A DNA stretch of 64,000 bases from Solwaraspora sp. WMMD1047. Its GTDB lineage: Bacteria > Actinomycetota > Actinomycetes > Mycobacteriales > Micromonosporaceae. The position numbers and the translations under genes were made by a program. Positions 24,911 through 33,546 of the stretch are shown here, in pieces (position 1 is the stretch's first letter; the number at the start of each line of letters is the position of its first letter). The DNA lies in the NCBI RefSeq assembly GCF_029626155.1, contig NZ_JARUBL010000001.1, positions 5,436,501-5,500,500 on the forward strand, in the 5' to 3' direction. Below the pieces are notes generated by a model. It worked only from the letters and a program-made list of their open reading frames with translations. It did not search any database and was not told the DNA's origin.

Positions 24911-26176
24911 ATGCGGCGCTTCCCCGACGGCTTTCTCTTCGGTGTCGCCACCTCCGGCCACCAGACCGAGGGCGGCAACACCAGCAGCGACACCTGGTTT
25001 CTGGAGAACGTGACGCCGACCGTCTTCACCGAACGCTCCGGCCGGGCCTGTGACAGCTGGGAACGGTGGCGGGAGGACCTCGACCTGGTCCAGGCCATGG
25101 GGCTGGACGCCTTCCGGTTCTCCCTGGAGTGGGCCCGGATCGAGCCGCGGGAGGGTGAGTTCTCCGCCGAGGCGTTGACGCACTACGCGGCCGTCGTCGA
25201 CGACTGCCTGCGGCGCGGGCTGGCGCCGGTGGTGACCTTGAACCACCTGACCAGTCCACACTGGTTCGCCAAGCGGGCCGGCTGGCTGAACCCCGCCGCG
25301 CCGGGGCTGTTCGCCCGGTACTGCGACCGGGTGATGGAACACTTCGGTGACCGGATCGCCGCCGCCGTCACCCTCAACGAGCCGAACCTGCCGCAGCTGC
25401 TGGCCTGGGCGGGGCCGCCGGCAGCCGTACTGCAATTGGAGCGGGCCACGCTGCAGGCGGCGGCCGTAGCCTGCAGCGTGCCCCGCTACCGGGTCAGCAA
25501 CATCATGCTGCCCGAGGAGTTCGACGCGATGCGCGACGGCATGACGGCGGGCCACCTCGCCGCCCGGGAGGCGATCAAGGCCAGGCGGTCCGACCTTCCC
25601 GTGGGCCTGTCAATCGCGATCGTGGACGACCGGGTGGCCGGCGACGACCCGGCCCTGCGCGACCGCAAGCGCGCCGAACTGTACGACCACTGGCTGCGGG
25701 TCGCCCGCGACGACGACTTCATCGGCATCCAGAACTACGAGAGCGCGGTGTACGACGGCGACGGTCTGCTGCCGCCGCCGCCGGAGGCCACCCTCCACCA
25801 GTTGGGCTCGGCGATCGACCCGGCGGCGCTCGGCGGCGCCGTGCGGTACGCACACCAGGTCAGCCGCGTGCCGGTCTTCGTGACCGAGCACGGCATCGGC
25901 ACCGACGACGACACCCTGCGGGCCGGTTTCATCGAGCCGTCGCTGGCCGGCCTGCTCGACGCGATCGAGGACGGCGTACCGGTGCTCGGCTACTGCCACT
26001 GGACCCTGCTGGACAACTTCGAGTGGACTGCAGGCTACACCTTCCACTTCGGTCTGCACACGGTCGACAGAGCCACCTTCGCCCGTACGCCGAAGCCGAG
26101 CGCAGCCAGCTACGCCGCCATCGCGACCAGCCGGACCGTGCCGGTCAGCGCGAGGTCCGCAGCCCGAACCGGGTGA
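24911..26176 (+). CDS. GH1 family beta-glycosidase
   Basis: 421 aa, slightly short for GH1 (usually 440-480). It begins FPDGFLFGVATSGHQTEGGN, the standard GH1 start. Acid/base Glu157 in TLNEPN and nucleophile Glu326 in VTEHGIG (most have TENG) are present, as is the C-terminal WTLLDNFEWTAGY. No signal peptide, so intracellular. It would remove a sugar from an imported glycoside before catabolism. The last ~30 bp overlap the convergent monooxygenase gene. Located in the same direction and operon as DUF6282-CMD-lactonase. Confidence 0.88.
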   Translation: MRRFPDGFLFGVATSGHQTEGGNTSSDTWFLENVTPTVFTERSGRACDSWERWREDLDLVQAMGLDAFRFSLEWARIEPREGEFSAEALTHYAAVVDDCLRRGLAPVVTLNHLTSPHWFAKRAGWLNPAAPGLFARYCDRVMEHFGDRIAAAVTLNEPNLPQLLAWAGPPAAVLQLERATLQAAAVACSVPRYRVSNIMLPEEFDAMRDGMTAGHLAAREAIKARRSDLPVGLSIAIVDDRVAGDDPALRDRKRAELYDHWLRVARDDDFIGIQNYESAVYDGDGLLPPPPEATLHQLGSAIDPAALGGAVRYAHQVSRVPVFVTEHGIGTDDDTLRAGFIEPSLAGLLDAIEDGVPVLGYCHWTLLDNFEWTAGYTFHFGLHTVDRATFARTPKPSAASYAAIATSRTVPVSARSAARTG

Positions 26177-27638
26177 GCAGGCGGGTAGCGAGGGCGTAGG
26201 CGAGGTGCCCGGCCGGCCACTGGGTCACGTTGTGGCCCGCCGGGTCGTGGTAGTAGTTGTGGCAGCCGGCGTTCATGGCCGACGCGTGGGTCACCATCCG
26301 CCGGTCGATCCAGGCCAGGAAGCGCCGGGTCGCGGCCGGCGAGGTGTCGACCAACCGCCTCCGGGTGCGCTCCAGCCGCCGCACGGACCGCACGACGACC
26401 TCGGCCTGGCGTTCGAGTTGGGCGATCACCGACACGCCGCCGTTGGTGTTCGGTCCGTACAGCATGAAGAAGTTGGGGAAGCCGGGCACCGTGATGCCCA
26501 GGAAGGCGCTGGCCCGCTCCCGCCAGACGTCGTGGATGCTGCGTCCGTCGCGACCCTTGACGTCCAGGCTGGAGAGGAACTTCGTCGGCTGGAACCCGGT
26601 GCTGAGGATCAGCACGTCGATGTCGCGCCGGGTGCCGGTCGCGTCGATCACCCCGGTCGGGGTCACCTGCCGCACCGCGTGCGGGACCAGCTCCACGTCG
26701 TGCCGGTTCAGGGTCGGGTAGAAGGTGGAGGAGAGCACCGGCCGCTTGCAGCCCCACGGGTAGTGCGGGGTGACCGCCGCCCGGGTGGCCGGATCGTCGA
26801 TGGTGGCGGCGATGAACCGTTCACACACCTCGCGCATCCGGCGCTGGCGGCGCGACCCGACGTCGTAGCCCTTGAACCGGCGGTTGCCCTGGTGGAAGAT
26901 CCGGGCCCGGTTCAGCCGCTGGGCGAACGGCACCCGGCGGTACCACGACCGTTCGCGCGCGGTGAACTCCCGCTCGTTCTTCGGTTCGATCCAGCCCGGC
27001 TCGCGCTGGAAGACGTAGACCTGGCGCGCGGCCGGGGCGATCGCCGGCACGATCTGCACCGCGGTCGACCCGGTGCCGACCACCGCCACCGTCTTGCCGG
27101 TCAGGTCGTGCTCCTCCCACCGTGAGGTGTGGAAGCAGGGGCCGACGAAGGTGTCCAGGCCCGGCCACTCGGGGTAGCGGGGCACGTTGAGCAGGCCCAG
27201 CGCGGAGATGACCACGTCGAACTCCTCGCTGTCGCCGCGCTCGGTGGACAACCGGTAGGTGCTCGTCGACTCCTCCCAGGCCAGCTCGGTGACCCGGGTG
27301 TTCAGCCGCAGCAGCGGGCGGAGCCCGAACCGGTCCACCACATGCTCGGCGTAGGCGAGCAGCTCCGGCTGGGTGGCATGGGTACGCGGCCAGTCGTACT
27401 TCAGGAAGGAGAACGAGTACGCGTGCGAGTGCACGTCCACCTCGCACCCCGGGTACCGGTTGTCGTACCAGGTGCCGCCGACGCCGGCGGACTGCTCGAA
27501 GATCACGACCTGGGCCGAGGTGCTCCGACGCAGCTTGACGGCGGCCGCGATGCCACCGAGACCGGCGCCGATGATGGCCACCCGGATCGGCTCGCGCCCG
27601 TTCTTCGCCGGGGTCGCATCCGGCGCGGTTGCCGTCAT
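26145..27638 (-). CDS. Flavin-containing Baeyer-Villiger-type monooxygenase
   Basis: 497 aa from ATG 27638. FAD-binding GAGLGG (residues 24-29), then the type I BVMO fingerprint FxGxxxHxxxW as Phe164-Gly166-His170-Trp174 (FVGPCFHTSRWEEHD), followed by the NADPH-binding VVGTGSTAVQ. Such enzymes insert oxygen next to a ketone to give an ester or lactone using NADPH and O2. Its start overlaps the upstream cupin stop (ATGA) and its 3' end overlaps the convergent GH1 gene by 32 bp. Co-occurrence with lactonase-like enzymes is suggestive. Confidence 0.9.
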   Translation of the reverse strand: MTATAPDATPAKNGREPIRVAIIGAGLGGIAAAVKLRRSTSAQVVIFEQSAGVGGTWYDNRYPGCEVDVHSHAYSFSFLKYDWPRTHATQPELLAYAEHVVDRFGLRPLLRLNTRVTELAWEESTSTYRLSTERGDSEEFDVVISALGLLNVPRYPEWPGLDTFVGPCFHTSRWEEHDLTGKTVAVVGTGSTAVQIVPAIAPAARQVYVFQREPGWIEPKNEREFTARERSWYRRVPFAQRLNRARIFHQGNRRFKGYDVGSRRQRRMREVCERFIAATIDDPATRAAVTPHYPWGCKRPVLSSTFYPTLNRHDVELVPHAVRQVTPTGVIDATGTRRDIDVLILSTGFQPTKFLSSLDVKGRDGRSIHDVWRERASAFLGITVPGFPNFFMLYGPNTNGGVSVIAQLERQAEVVVRSVRRLERTRRRLVDTSPAATRRFLAWIDRRMVTHASAMNAGCHNYYHDPAGHNVTQWPAGHLAYALATRLLTRFGLRTSR

Positions 27639-28546
27639 CGCGGTTCCGGCGCCGGGTAGTCGTCGGCGTTGAACACCCAGCCGTCCATTGCGGAGAAATC
27701 GAACCGTGGCGGGCAGAACACGTCGATCAGGTGGTTCGTCACCGGGTCGACGGCCTCGCTGGTGTGCAGCGAGGGCGGCGGGATGACGGTGACCGCCGGG
27801 GCGAGCACCCGCTGGTGCTCGTCGGGGCGCCAGTTCGCCTTGTTCGTCGTCCACGGCCAGCGGATGTGGTGGACGTACTCCCCGGCCAGCACGATCGAGC
27901 ACTGCTCGAAGTCGTCGTGCTTGTGCGGCGACATCTTCGACGGGTCGCGCGGTCCCTGCTTCGGGTCGATGAAGTTGACCATGAAGGTGGTGCACCGGTA
28001 GAGCCGGAACGGCGGGTTCGCCAAAGGGGTGACGGTCAGGTCGTAGCTGCGGATCCGGTAGCCCGCCGGCGGCTCGGGCCAGGGCTGGAAGGGCGCGATG
28101 TTCTCGTGCCGCTCGGCGTAGGAGTCCGCGTTCGCGGCGAGGTCGGCGAGGTCGGTGGAGCGGCTGGTCACCAGCCGCAGCACCCGACCCTGCCCGGTGA
28201 CGGTGACGGTGCTGTCGCCGGGGGGCAGGACGAGCATGGTGCGGCCGGCCGCGTCGACCTGGTCGTCGCCGGCCCGGGCCTGCGCCGTCAGCGAGTCGTC
28301 GGCCAGCAGTACGACGTACTCGTCCGGCTGGTCGGTGCGGCTGAAGGTGGTCGTGCCGTCGAGTTCGGAGTAGCCGACGACGAAGTTCTGGCCGCGGGCG
28401 TACCAGGTCGAGACGGTGTCGCCCTTCTCCACCGGCGGCAGGTCGCGGAACTGGACGTGTTCGGCGCCGGAGAACCGTTCGGGGGTCGGCGCGGTCGCGG
28501 TGCTGGACGGCAGGGTGGAGCGCAGGTCGTTGGATTCGTACGCCAC
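27635..28546 (-). CDS. Bicupin domain protein
   Basis: 303 aa from GTG 28546 (RBS GAGGAG). Two beta-barrel halves: an N-terminal one (FVVGYSELDGTTTFSR...EYVVLLADDS) without metal ligands and a C-terminal one with PHKHDDFEQCSIVLAGEYVHHIRW and later PSLHTSEAVD, a cupin metal site (HxHxxxE ... H). Function unknown; cupins in such clusters are isomerases, dioxygenases or hydrolases. It is coupled to the monooxygenase downstream and follows the HpaI aldolase gene by 34 bp, so all three form one operon. Confidence 0.75.
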   Translation of the reverse strand: MAYESNDLRSTLPSSTATAPTPERFSGAEHVQFRDLPPVEKGDTVSTWYARGQNFVVGYSELDGTTTFSRTDQPDEYVVLLADDSLTAQARAGDDQVDAAGRTMLVLPPGDSTVTVTGQGRVLRLVTSRSTDLADLAANADSYAERHENIAPFQPWPEPPAGYRIRSYDLTVTPLANPPFRLYRCTTFMVNFIDPKQGPRDPSKMSPHKHDDFEQCSIVLAGEYVHHIRWPWTTNKANWRPDEHQRVLAPAVTVIPPPSLHTSEAVDPVTNHLIDVFCPPRFDFSAMDGWVFNADDYPAPEPR

Positions 28547-28580
28547 GGGTGCTCCTCAGACTCTGGATTCGGGTGGTGTC

Positions 28581-29351
28581 TCAGGCGGGTCGGTTGTGCA
28601 GCGCGCCGACGACCGAGGTCGCGGCCGAGCGCAGCAGGCTGGTGTCGTTGCTGACCATCACGTACCGGTAGCCCTGGTCGGCGGCCTGTCGCGCCTGTTC
28701 GGCGGTGGCCACCGCGGTGCCGGCCGGGATGCCGCGCGCGTTCGCGGCGGTCAGGAACCGGTCGGCCAGTTGCTGGATCTCCGGGTCGGACTGCGGCCGG
28801 CGGGACGAGAGCTGCAGGTCGCCCATGCCGAGGAACACCCCGTTGAGGCCTGGCACGTCGAGGATCTCGTCGACGGCCTCGACCGCCGCGCGCTCCTCCA
28901 ACTGCACGGCGCGCAGCACCTCCTCGTCCCCGAAGCGCAGGTACTCGTCCCGGGGGGTGCCGCCCCACCGGCCGGCCCGCGAGGTGGTGCCGAGGCCCCG
29001 GTCGCCGCGGGGCGAGAAGATCATCTGCCGGATCGTCGCGGTCGCCTCGGCGACTGAGGTGACCCGGGGCACCAGGATCCCGTCCACCCCGGCGTCGAGC
29101 AGTCGTTGCAGGTGGCTGCCGCTGCGGTCCGGGACGCGGACCAGGACCGACAGCCCGACGCCCTGCGCCGCCACCGTCGCCTGGTACGCGAACTCGAAGG
29201 TCAGCGGCGCGTGCTCCTGGTCGATGACGATGAAGTCGAACCCGGCGTCGGCCAGGATCTCGATCGGCTCCAGGGCCGGTATCTTCACCCAGGTGCCGGC
29301 CAGGCACCGGTCGGCCGAGGCCAGCCTGCGAGCGAATCCCAACCGCGCCAT
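28581..29351 (-). CDS. HpcH/HpaI-type class II aldolase
   Basis: 256 aa. The family motifs are GTWVKIPALEPIEILADAGFDFIVIDQEHAPLT, the pyruvate-binding Arg in LVRVPD, PRVTSVAEA, and metal-binding Glu/Asp in VQLEERAAVEAVDEILDVPGLNGVFLGMGDLQLS. Such aldolases cleave 2-keto-4-hydroxy acids into pyruvate (or glyoxylate) plus an aldehyde and are used in aromatic ring-fission pathways. RBS GAGGAG before the ATG. First gene of the operon reading left from island operator B. Confidence 0.9.
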   Translation of the reverse strand: MARLGFARRLASADRCLAGTWVKIPALEPIEILADAGFDFIVIDQEHAPLTFEFAYQATVAAQGVGLSVLVRVPDRSGSHLQRLLDAGVDGILVPRVTSVAEATATIRQMIFSPRGDRGLGTTSRAGRWGGTPRDEYLRFGDEEVLRAVQLEERAAVEAVDEILDVPGLNGVFLGMGDLQLSSRRPQSDPEIQQLADRFLTAANARGIPAGTAVATAEQARQAADQGYRYVMVSNDTSLLRSAATSVVGALHNRPA

Positions 29352-29383
29352 GACGCTCCTCACCAGGGGTACGGGGCCAAAAA

Positions 29384-29404
29384 ATTGTAGCATCGTCATA
29401 CGAT
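29384..29404. promoter_or_regulatory. Island operator, site B
   Basis: ATTGTAGCA-TCG-TCATACGAT: both halves are good matches to the island consensus. It lies 32 bp upstream of the aldolase ATG and 105 bp upstream of the divergent GntR gene, so it could mediate both pathway control and regulator autoregulation. Confidence 0.7.
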
Positions 29405-29509
29405 CTGAAACAACGGGACCGGCGCCGACGCACCTGCGCCACCTCCCGCCGAGCGGCATGGACTGGGTACGATGTGCCCCACGGGTTGGGGCATGAGAGG
29501 GAGGCTGCG

Positions 29510-30187
29510 GTGACACAGACGAATGTGTTGCGCGTGGAGCGGAACCCTGCCCTCATCCGCTCGCAGGTCCTGGAGAACCTGCGCCAGGCGATCCTCGACC
29601 GCCGACTCGCGCCGGGGCAGCGCCTGATCGAGCGGGAGCTGGTGGAGTTGACCGGCGTCTCCCGCACCAGCGTCCGGGAGGCGCTGCGGGAACTCGCCGC
29701 CGAAGGGCTGGTCACCGCGATCCCCAACAAGGGCATGGTGGTCACCAGCGTCAGCCCCGAGGAGGCCCGCCAGCTCTACCAGGTGCGCTCCGCGCTGGAG
29801 GCGCTGGCCGGTCGGCTCTTCGTCGCGCACGCCACCGCCGCCCAGCGCCGGGCGCTGGTCCGCGCCCTGGAGCGGGTGGAGCGGCAGGCCGCCAAGGGCG
29901 GGCCGATCCTGGCCGCGAAGGACGACTTCTACGACGTGCTCTTCGAGGGCGGCGGCAACGAGGCGCTGCGCGCGGTGGTCGGTGGCCTGCACGCCCGGGT
30001 GAGCATGCTGCGGTCGCTGTCGACCTCGGTCCCCGGCCGGCTGGAGCACAGCGTCAAGGAGCTGCGCGCGATCGTCGACGCCGTCCAGGCCTCCGACGCC
30101 GAGGCCGCCGCGGCGGCCTGCGCCCGGCACGTCGAGGAGGCGGGCCGGGTCGCGCTGCTCGCGCTCGCCGAACAGAACGCCGGGTAG
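29510..30187 (+). CDS. GntR family regulator, FadR/FCD subfamily
   Basis: 225 aa from GTG 29510 (RBS GGGAGG). The winged helix (residues ~12-78: LRQAILDRRLAPGQRLIERELVELTGVSRTSVREALRELAAEGLV) is followed by an FCD ligand domain (~88-215) with the polar/His residues of a metal-dependent ligand pocket (KDDFYDVLF, LHARVSML, EHSVKELRAIV, CARHVEEAG). FCD regulators bind carboxylates or sugars acids. It sits centrally in the island and next to sites B and C, and is the best candidate to bind all five palindromes. Confidence 0.9.
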   Translation: MTQTNVLRVERNPALIRSQVLENLRQAILDRRLAPGQRLIERELVELTGVSRTSVREALRELAAEGLVTAIPNKGMVVTSVSPEEARQLYQVRSALEALAGRLFVAHATAAQRRALVRALERVERQAAKGGPILAAKDDFYDVLFEGGGNEALRAVVGGLHARVSMLRSLSTSVPGRLEHSVKELRAIVDAVQASDAEAAAAACARHVEEAGRVALLALAEQNAG

Positions 30188-30238
30188 CACCCCGCCGCAG
30201 CACAGCACCCACTCGCGCTCTTCTCGCCGCTTCCCAAG

Positions 30239-30259
30239 ATTGTATGATGGTCGTACGCT
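30239..30259. promoter_or_regulatory. Island operator, site C
   Basis: ATTGTATGA-TGG-TCGTACGCT, the left half being a perfect consensus half-site. It ends 32 bp before the ATG at 30292, where it would govern the CMD-ThDP enzyme operon. Confidence 0.7.
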
Positions 30260-30291
30260 TTGCCCCTGCCTATCGACCACAGGAGCGGTCC

Positions 30292-30732
30292 ATGAGTGAT
30301 GACGACAGCCGGCTCGAACGCGGCAACCGGGTCCGACGCGAGGTGCTCGGCGACGCGCACGTGGACCGGTCGATGCTGGCGGCCACCGACTTCACCCGGG
30401 TGGTGCAGGAGTACGTGACGGCGAGCTGCTGGGGTGACGTCTGGTCCCGCCCCGGGCTCGACCGGCGCACCCGCAGCCTGCTGAACCTGGCGATGCTTAC
30501 CGCGCTGAACCGGCCGCACGAGTTCACGGTGCACATCCGGGGCGCGCTGCGCAACGGCTGCACCGAGGCGGAGATCCAGGAGGCGCTGCTGCAGACCGCC
30601 GCGTACTGCGGCGCACCGGCCGCCCTGGAGTCGTTCCGACTCGCCGAACGGACCATCGAAGAGGTACGCCAGGAGGCCGCGGCCGCCGGCTCCTCGACCG
30701 GGAACGCCGCGGTCGGGGTCGTCGCCGGGTGA
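30292..30732 (+). CDS. 4-carboxymuconolactone decarboxylase (PcaC-like)
   Basis: 146 aa, full length for PcaC. The sequence VTASCWGDVWSRPGLDRRTRSLLNLAMLTALNRPHEFTVHIRGALRNGCTEAEIQEALLQTAAYCGAPAALES is close to the PcaC pattern (FCFGDVWSRPGL...HVRAAL...EVLLQTA). Classical PcaC converts 4-carboxymuconolactone to beta-ketoadipate enol-lactone in protocatechuate breakdown, but no other pca gene is seen, so the substrate may differ. RBS AGGAG. GTGA overlap (30729) couples it to the ThDP enzyme. Confidence 0.85.
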   Translation: MSDDDSRLERGNRVRREVLGDAHVDRSMLAATDFTRVVQEYVTASCWGDVWSRPGLDRRTRSLLNLAMLTALNRPHEFTVHIRGALRNGCTEAEIQEALLQTAAYCGAPAALESFRLAERTIEEVRQEAAAAGSSTGNAAVGVVAG

Positions 30733-32414
30733 CCCGGCGCATTGGCGCCCGGGTCGTCGCGGACCTGCTCGACGGCTACGGCGTCACCCACCTGTTCCTG
30801 GTCCCGGCGATCCTGCGGCGCACCCTGGCCGAGCTGGAACGGCACCACCCGCACATCACCACGGTGGTCACCCACGGCGAGAAGTCCGCCGCCTACATGG
30901 CGGACGGGTACGCCCGGGTCTCCGGCCGACCCGGCGTCACGGCGGCCCAGGTGGTCGGGGCGCTGAACCTCGCCGCCGGCCTGCGCGAACCGTTCCTGGC
31001 CGGCTCCCCGGTGCTCGCCCTGACCGGCGGCCGCTCACCGGCCACCAAGTTCCGGCAGGTCTACCAGGAGGTCGACGACCTGCCCGCGTTCGACCCGGTG
31101 ACCAAGTTCAACGCGACGATCGACGACGCCGACCGGTTCCCGGACATGCTCCGGCATGCCTTCCGGGTCGCCACCACCGGCGCCCCCGGCCCGGTGCACC
31201 TGCAGATCCAGGGCAACGAGGGGCAGCTCGACACGGAACCCACCGACGTCGAGCCGGTGGTGGAGCCGGGCTTCGCCCGGGTGCCCGCCGTCCGCCCCAC
31301 CCCGGACGACGAGTCCGTGACGGCGGTGCTGCGGCTGCTGGCCGAGGCCGTGCGACCGGTGATCGTGGCCGGCGGCGGGGTCCGGCACTCCGGCGCCGGC
31401 GCCGAACTGGTGGCGCTCGCCGAGTCGCTGGGCATCCCGGTGGCCACCTCGGCGAACGGCAAGGACACCATCCCGGGCACCCACCCGAGGTCGGTCGGGG
31501 TGGTCGGCACCTACTCCCGGGAGTGCGCGAACCAGGTGGTCGCCCGGGCCGATCTGGTCTGTTTCATCGGCACCGGGACCGGCGGCATGACCACCCACTT
31601 CTGGGCCGTGCCGCCGGCCGGCACCCCGGCCGTCCAGATCGACATCGAGGCGACGCAGCTCGGCCGCAACTATCCGCTGCGGGCGTCGGTGGTCGCCGAC
31701 GCGAAGGCGGCTCTCACCAGGATGCTCGCCCTGGCCAGCCGGCACCGGCAGCCGGACCGGACGGCCTGGCTGGCCGAGGTCGAGGCGCTGCGGGCGGCCT
31801 GGCGGGCGCGCTACCGTGCGGTGCTGACCAGCGACGCGGTGCCGATCCGGCCGGAACGCATCGCCGGTGAGCTGACCGCCGGCCTGCCCGACGACGCCGT
31901 CCTGCTGGTCGACACCGGGCACGCCGGAATGTGGCTGGCCCAGTTCCACGACGTGACCGCCGCCGGGCAGAGCTACCTGCGCAGCGCCGGCCACCTGGGC
32001 TGGGCGTTCTCGGCGGGGATCGGCGCCAAGTGCGCCGCGCCGGAGCGGCCGGTGGTGGTCTTCACCGGCGACGCCGGCCTCTACTACCACCTCGGCGAGA
32101 TCGAGACCGCCGCCCGACGCGGGGTCAACCTGGTCACCGTGGTCAACAACAACCACGGCGGCAACCAGAGCCGGCGGGGCTTCGACCGGGCGTACGGCGG
32201 CCAGGGCACCGAACGCTCCCGGGAGCTGTGGACCTACCGCGAGGTGGACTTCGCGCGGATCGCGGAGGAGATGGGTGCGCTGGGCATCCGGGTGGACCGG
32301 CCCGGCGACCTGCCGACGGCGCTGGACCGCGCCCTGCACGCCGGCCGGCCGGTGGTGGTCGACGTGCACACCGACATCGAGGCCGCCGCACCACAGCCGG
32401 TCACCGGGCCGTAG
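30729..32414 (+). CDS. ThDP-dependent enzyme, acetolactate synthase/benzoylformate decarboxylase-like
   Basis: 561 aa from GTG 30729. It has the three-domain ThDP layout: Pyr domain with activating Glu51 (VVTHGEKSAAYMADGYARVSG), a central domain (residues ~195-335; VIVAGGGVRHSGAG), and a PP domain with VVVFTGDAGLYYHLGEIETAARRGVNLVTVVNNN, the GD...NN ThDP/Mg motif. The family decarboxylates or ligates 2-keto acids. It is not an obvious biosynthetic ilvB: no regulatory subunit gene is nearby. In the island it could process a 2-keto acid together with the aldolase and dehydrogenases. Confidence 0.88.
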   Translation: MTRRIGARVVADLLDGYGVTHLFLVPAILRRTLAELERHHPHITTVVTHGEKSAAYMADGYARVSGRPGVTAAQVVGALNLAAGLREPFLAGSPVLALTGGRSPATKFRQVYQEVDDLPAFDPVTKFNATIDDADRFPDMLRHAFRVATTGAPGPVHLQIQGNEGQLDTEPTDVEPVVEPGFARVPAVRPTPDDESVTAVLRLLAEAVRPVIVAGGGVRHSGAGAELVALAESLGIPVATSANGKDTIPGTHPRSVGVVGTYSRECANQVVARADLVCFIGTGTGGMTTHFWAVPPAGTPAVQIDIEATQLGRNYPLRASVVADAKAALTRMLALASRHRQPDRTAWLAEVEALRAAWRARYRAVLTSDAVPIRPERIAGELTAGLPDDAVLLVDTGHAGMWLAQFHDVTAAGQSYLRSAGHLGWAFSAGIGAKCAAPERPVVVFTGDAGLYYHLGEIETAARRGVNLVTVVNNNHGGNQSRRGFDRAYGGQGTERSRELWTYREVDFARIAEEMGALGIRVDRPGDLPTALDRALHAGRPVVVDVHTDIEAAAPQPVTGP

Positions 32415-32498
32415 CCCGCACCGGTCGCCGGGCAGGAGGGCGGTGGGCGGTCGCGGGCGGGCGGCGGGAGCGCGGTCGCCAGGCGGGTGGGCGCCGGG

Positions 32499-33332
32499 TC
32501 AGCCGGAGCCGTACAGCGCGCGGTCGTAGCCGGCGAAGTCCCAGGCGCCGGCGCCGCCCGACGGCCGCACCGTGCTGACGATGCTGGCGCCGCCGTCGAC
32601 CGAGACCACCTCGCCGGTGAGGTAGGTGGCGTCGTCGCTGAGCAGGAAGGCCACCGCGCCGGCGATCTCGTCGCCGGTGCCGGCCCGGCGCAGCGGTGTG
32701 CTGCTGGCCCGCCGGGCCATGTCGTCCCGCCCGCCGGCAACCTGCGGGGTCGCGGCGAACAGGTCGGTGGGGACGATGCCCGGGGCCACCGCGTTCACCC
32801 GGACGCCAAGGGGGCCGCCGTACATCGCGGCGCCGCGCAGCAACCCGAGCACCGCGTGCTTGGAGGTCTGGTAGGCGAGCAGATCGGCGCTGCCGCGCAG
32901 GCTGCCGATCGAGGCGGTGATGACGATGCTGCCGACCCCGCCCTGCGCGGCGTACTGGCGGAAGGCCGCCCGTACGCCGAGGAAGACGCCGCGGACGTTG
33001 ACCGCCATGACCCGGTCGAAGTCGGCCACCGTCAGCTCGGGCAGGGGGGCCAGCGACCCGGGGATGCCCGCGTTGAGGTGGTGCAGGTCGACCCGGCCGA
33101 ACCGCTCGACCGCGGCCGCCAGGTAGCCCGCCACGTCCTGCTCGGCCGAGACGTCGGCGCGAACCCCGATCGCCTCGGTGGGCAGCGACTCGGCGACCGC
33201 GCGCGCCCCGGCCTCGTCGAGGTCCACCGCCACGACGCGGGCGCCCTCCTCGGCGAGGCGACGGGCGGTGGCCGCGCCGATGCCGCCGGACGCGCCGGTC
33301 ACCACGGCCACCTTGCCGGCGAGTCCGCGCAT
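32499..33332 (-). CDS. SDR family oxidoreductase
   Basis: 277 aa from ATG 33332 with RBS GGAGGTGG. GASGGIG nucleotide loop near residues 13-19, LNAG in place of NNAG, Ser-Tyr-Lys catalytic set with YQTSK, and VSVDGGAS at the end of the core; a ~30-residue C-terminal extension (STVRPSGGAGAWDFAGYDRALYGSG) is unusual. Oxidises or reduces an alcohol/ketone. Convergent with the ThDP gene; site D lies 37 bp upstream. Confidence 0.9.
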   Translation of the reverse strand: MRGLAGKVAVVTGASGGIGAATARRLAEEGARVVAVDLDEAGARAVAESLPTEAIGVRADVSAEQDVAGYLAAAVERFGRVDLHHLNAGIPGSLAPLPELTVADFDRVMAVNVRGVFLGVRAAFRQYAAQGGVGSIVITASIGSLRGSADLLAYQTSKHAVLGLLRGAAMYGGPLGVRVNAVAPGIVPTDLFAATPQVAGGRDDMARRASSTPLRRAGTGDEIAGAVAFLLSDDATYLTGEVVSVDGGASIVSTVRPSGGAGAWDFAGYDRALYGSG

Positions 33333-33369
33333 GTCCACCTCCACATTCGCATGATCAGCACTAGCCAAG

Positions 33370-33390
33370 ATTGTAGGCCAATCATACAAT
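33370..33390. promoter_or_regulatory. Island operator, site D (best palindrome)
   Basis: ATTGTAGGC-CAA-TCATACAAT, the most complete copy: outer six bases of each half are perfectly inverted (ATTGTA and TACAAT). It is 37 bp upstream of the SDR gene and 156 bp upstream of the divergent IclR gene. Confidence 0.7.
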
Positions 33391-33546
33391 GATGTCACCC
33401 GCGAGAATTAACCTTCAAGAAGTCGAACCGAAACCTCGCTAGCCCTTGACACGGCGTGGGAGGGGTCACCTAGATTCCACGGGTACCGGATACACGGACG
33501 GTCACCCCGCAATGCGGGACGCAGCCGGAGGCGAGGGAGGTGCGCG

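Noticed and set aside
30292-30732. Protocatechuate (beta-ketoadipate) pathway assignment
   Set aside because: Only a PcaC-like protein is present; no dioxygenase, cycloisomerase or enol-lactone hydrolase of the pca type was seen.
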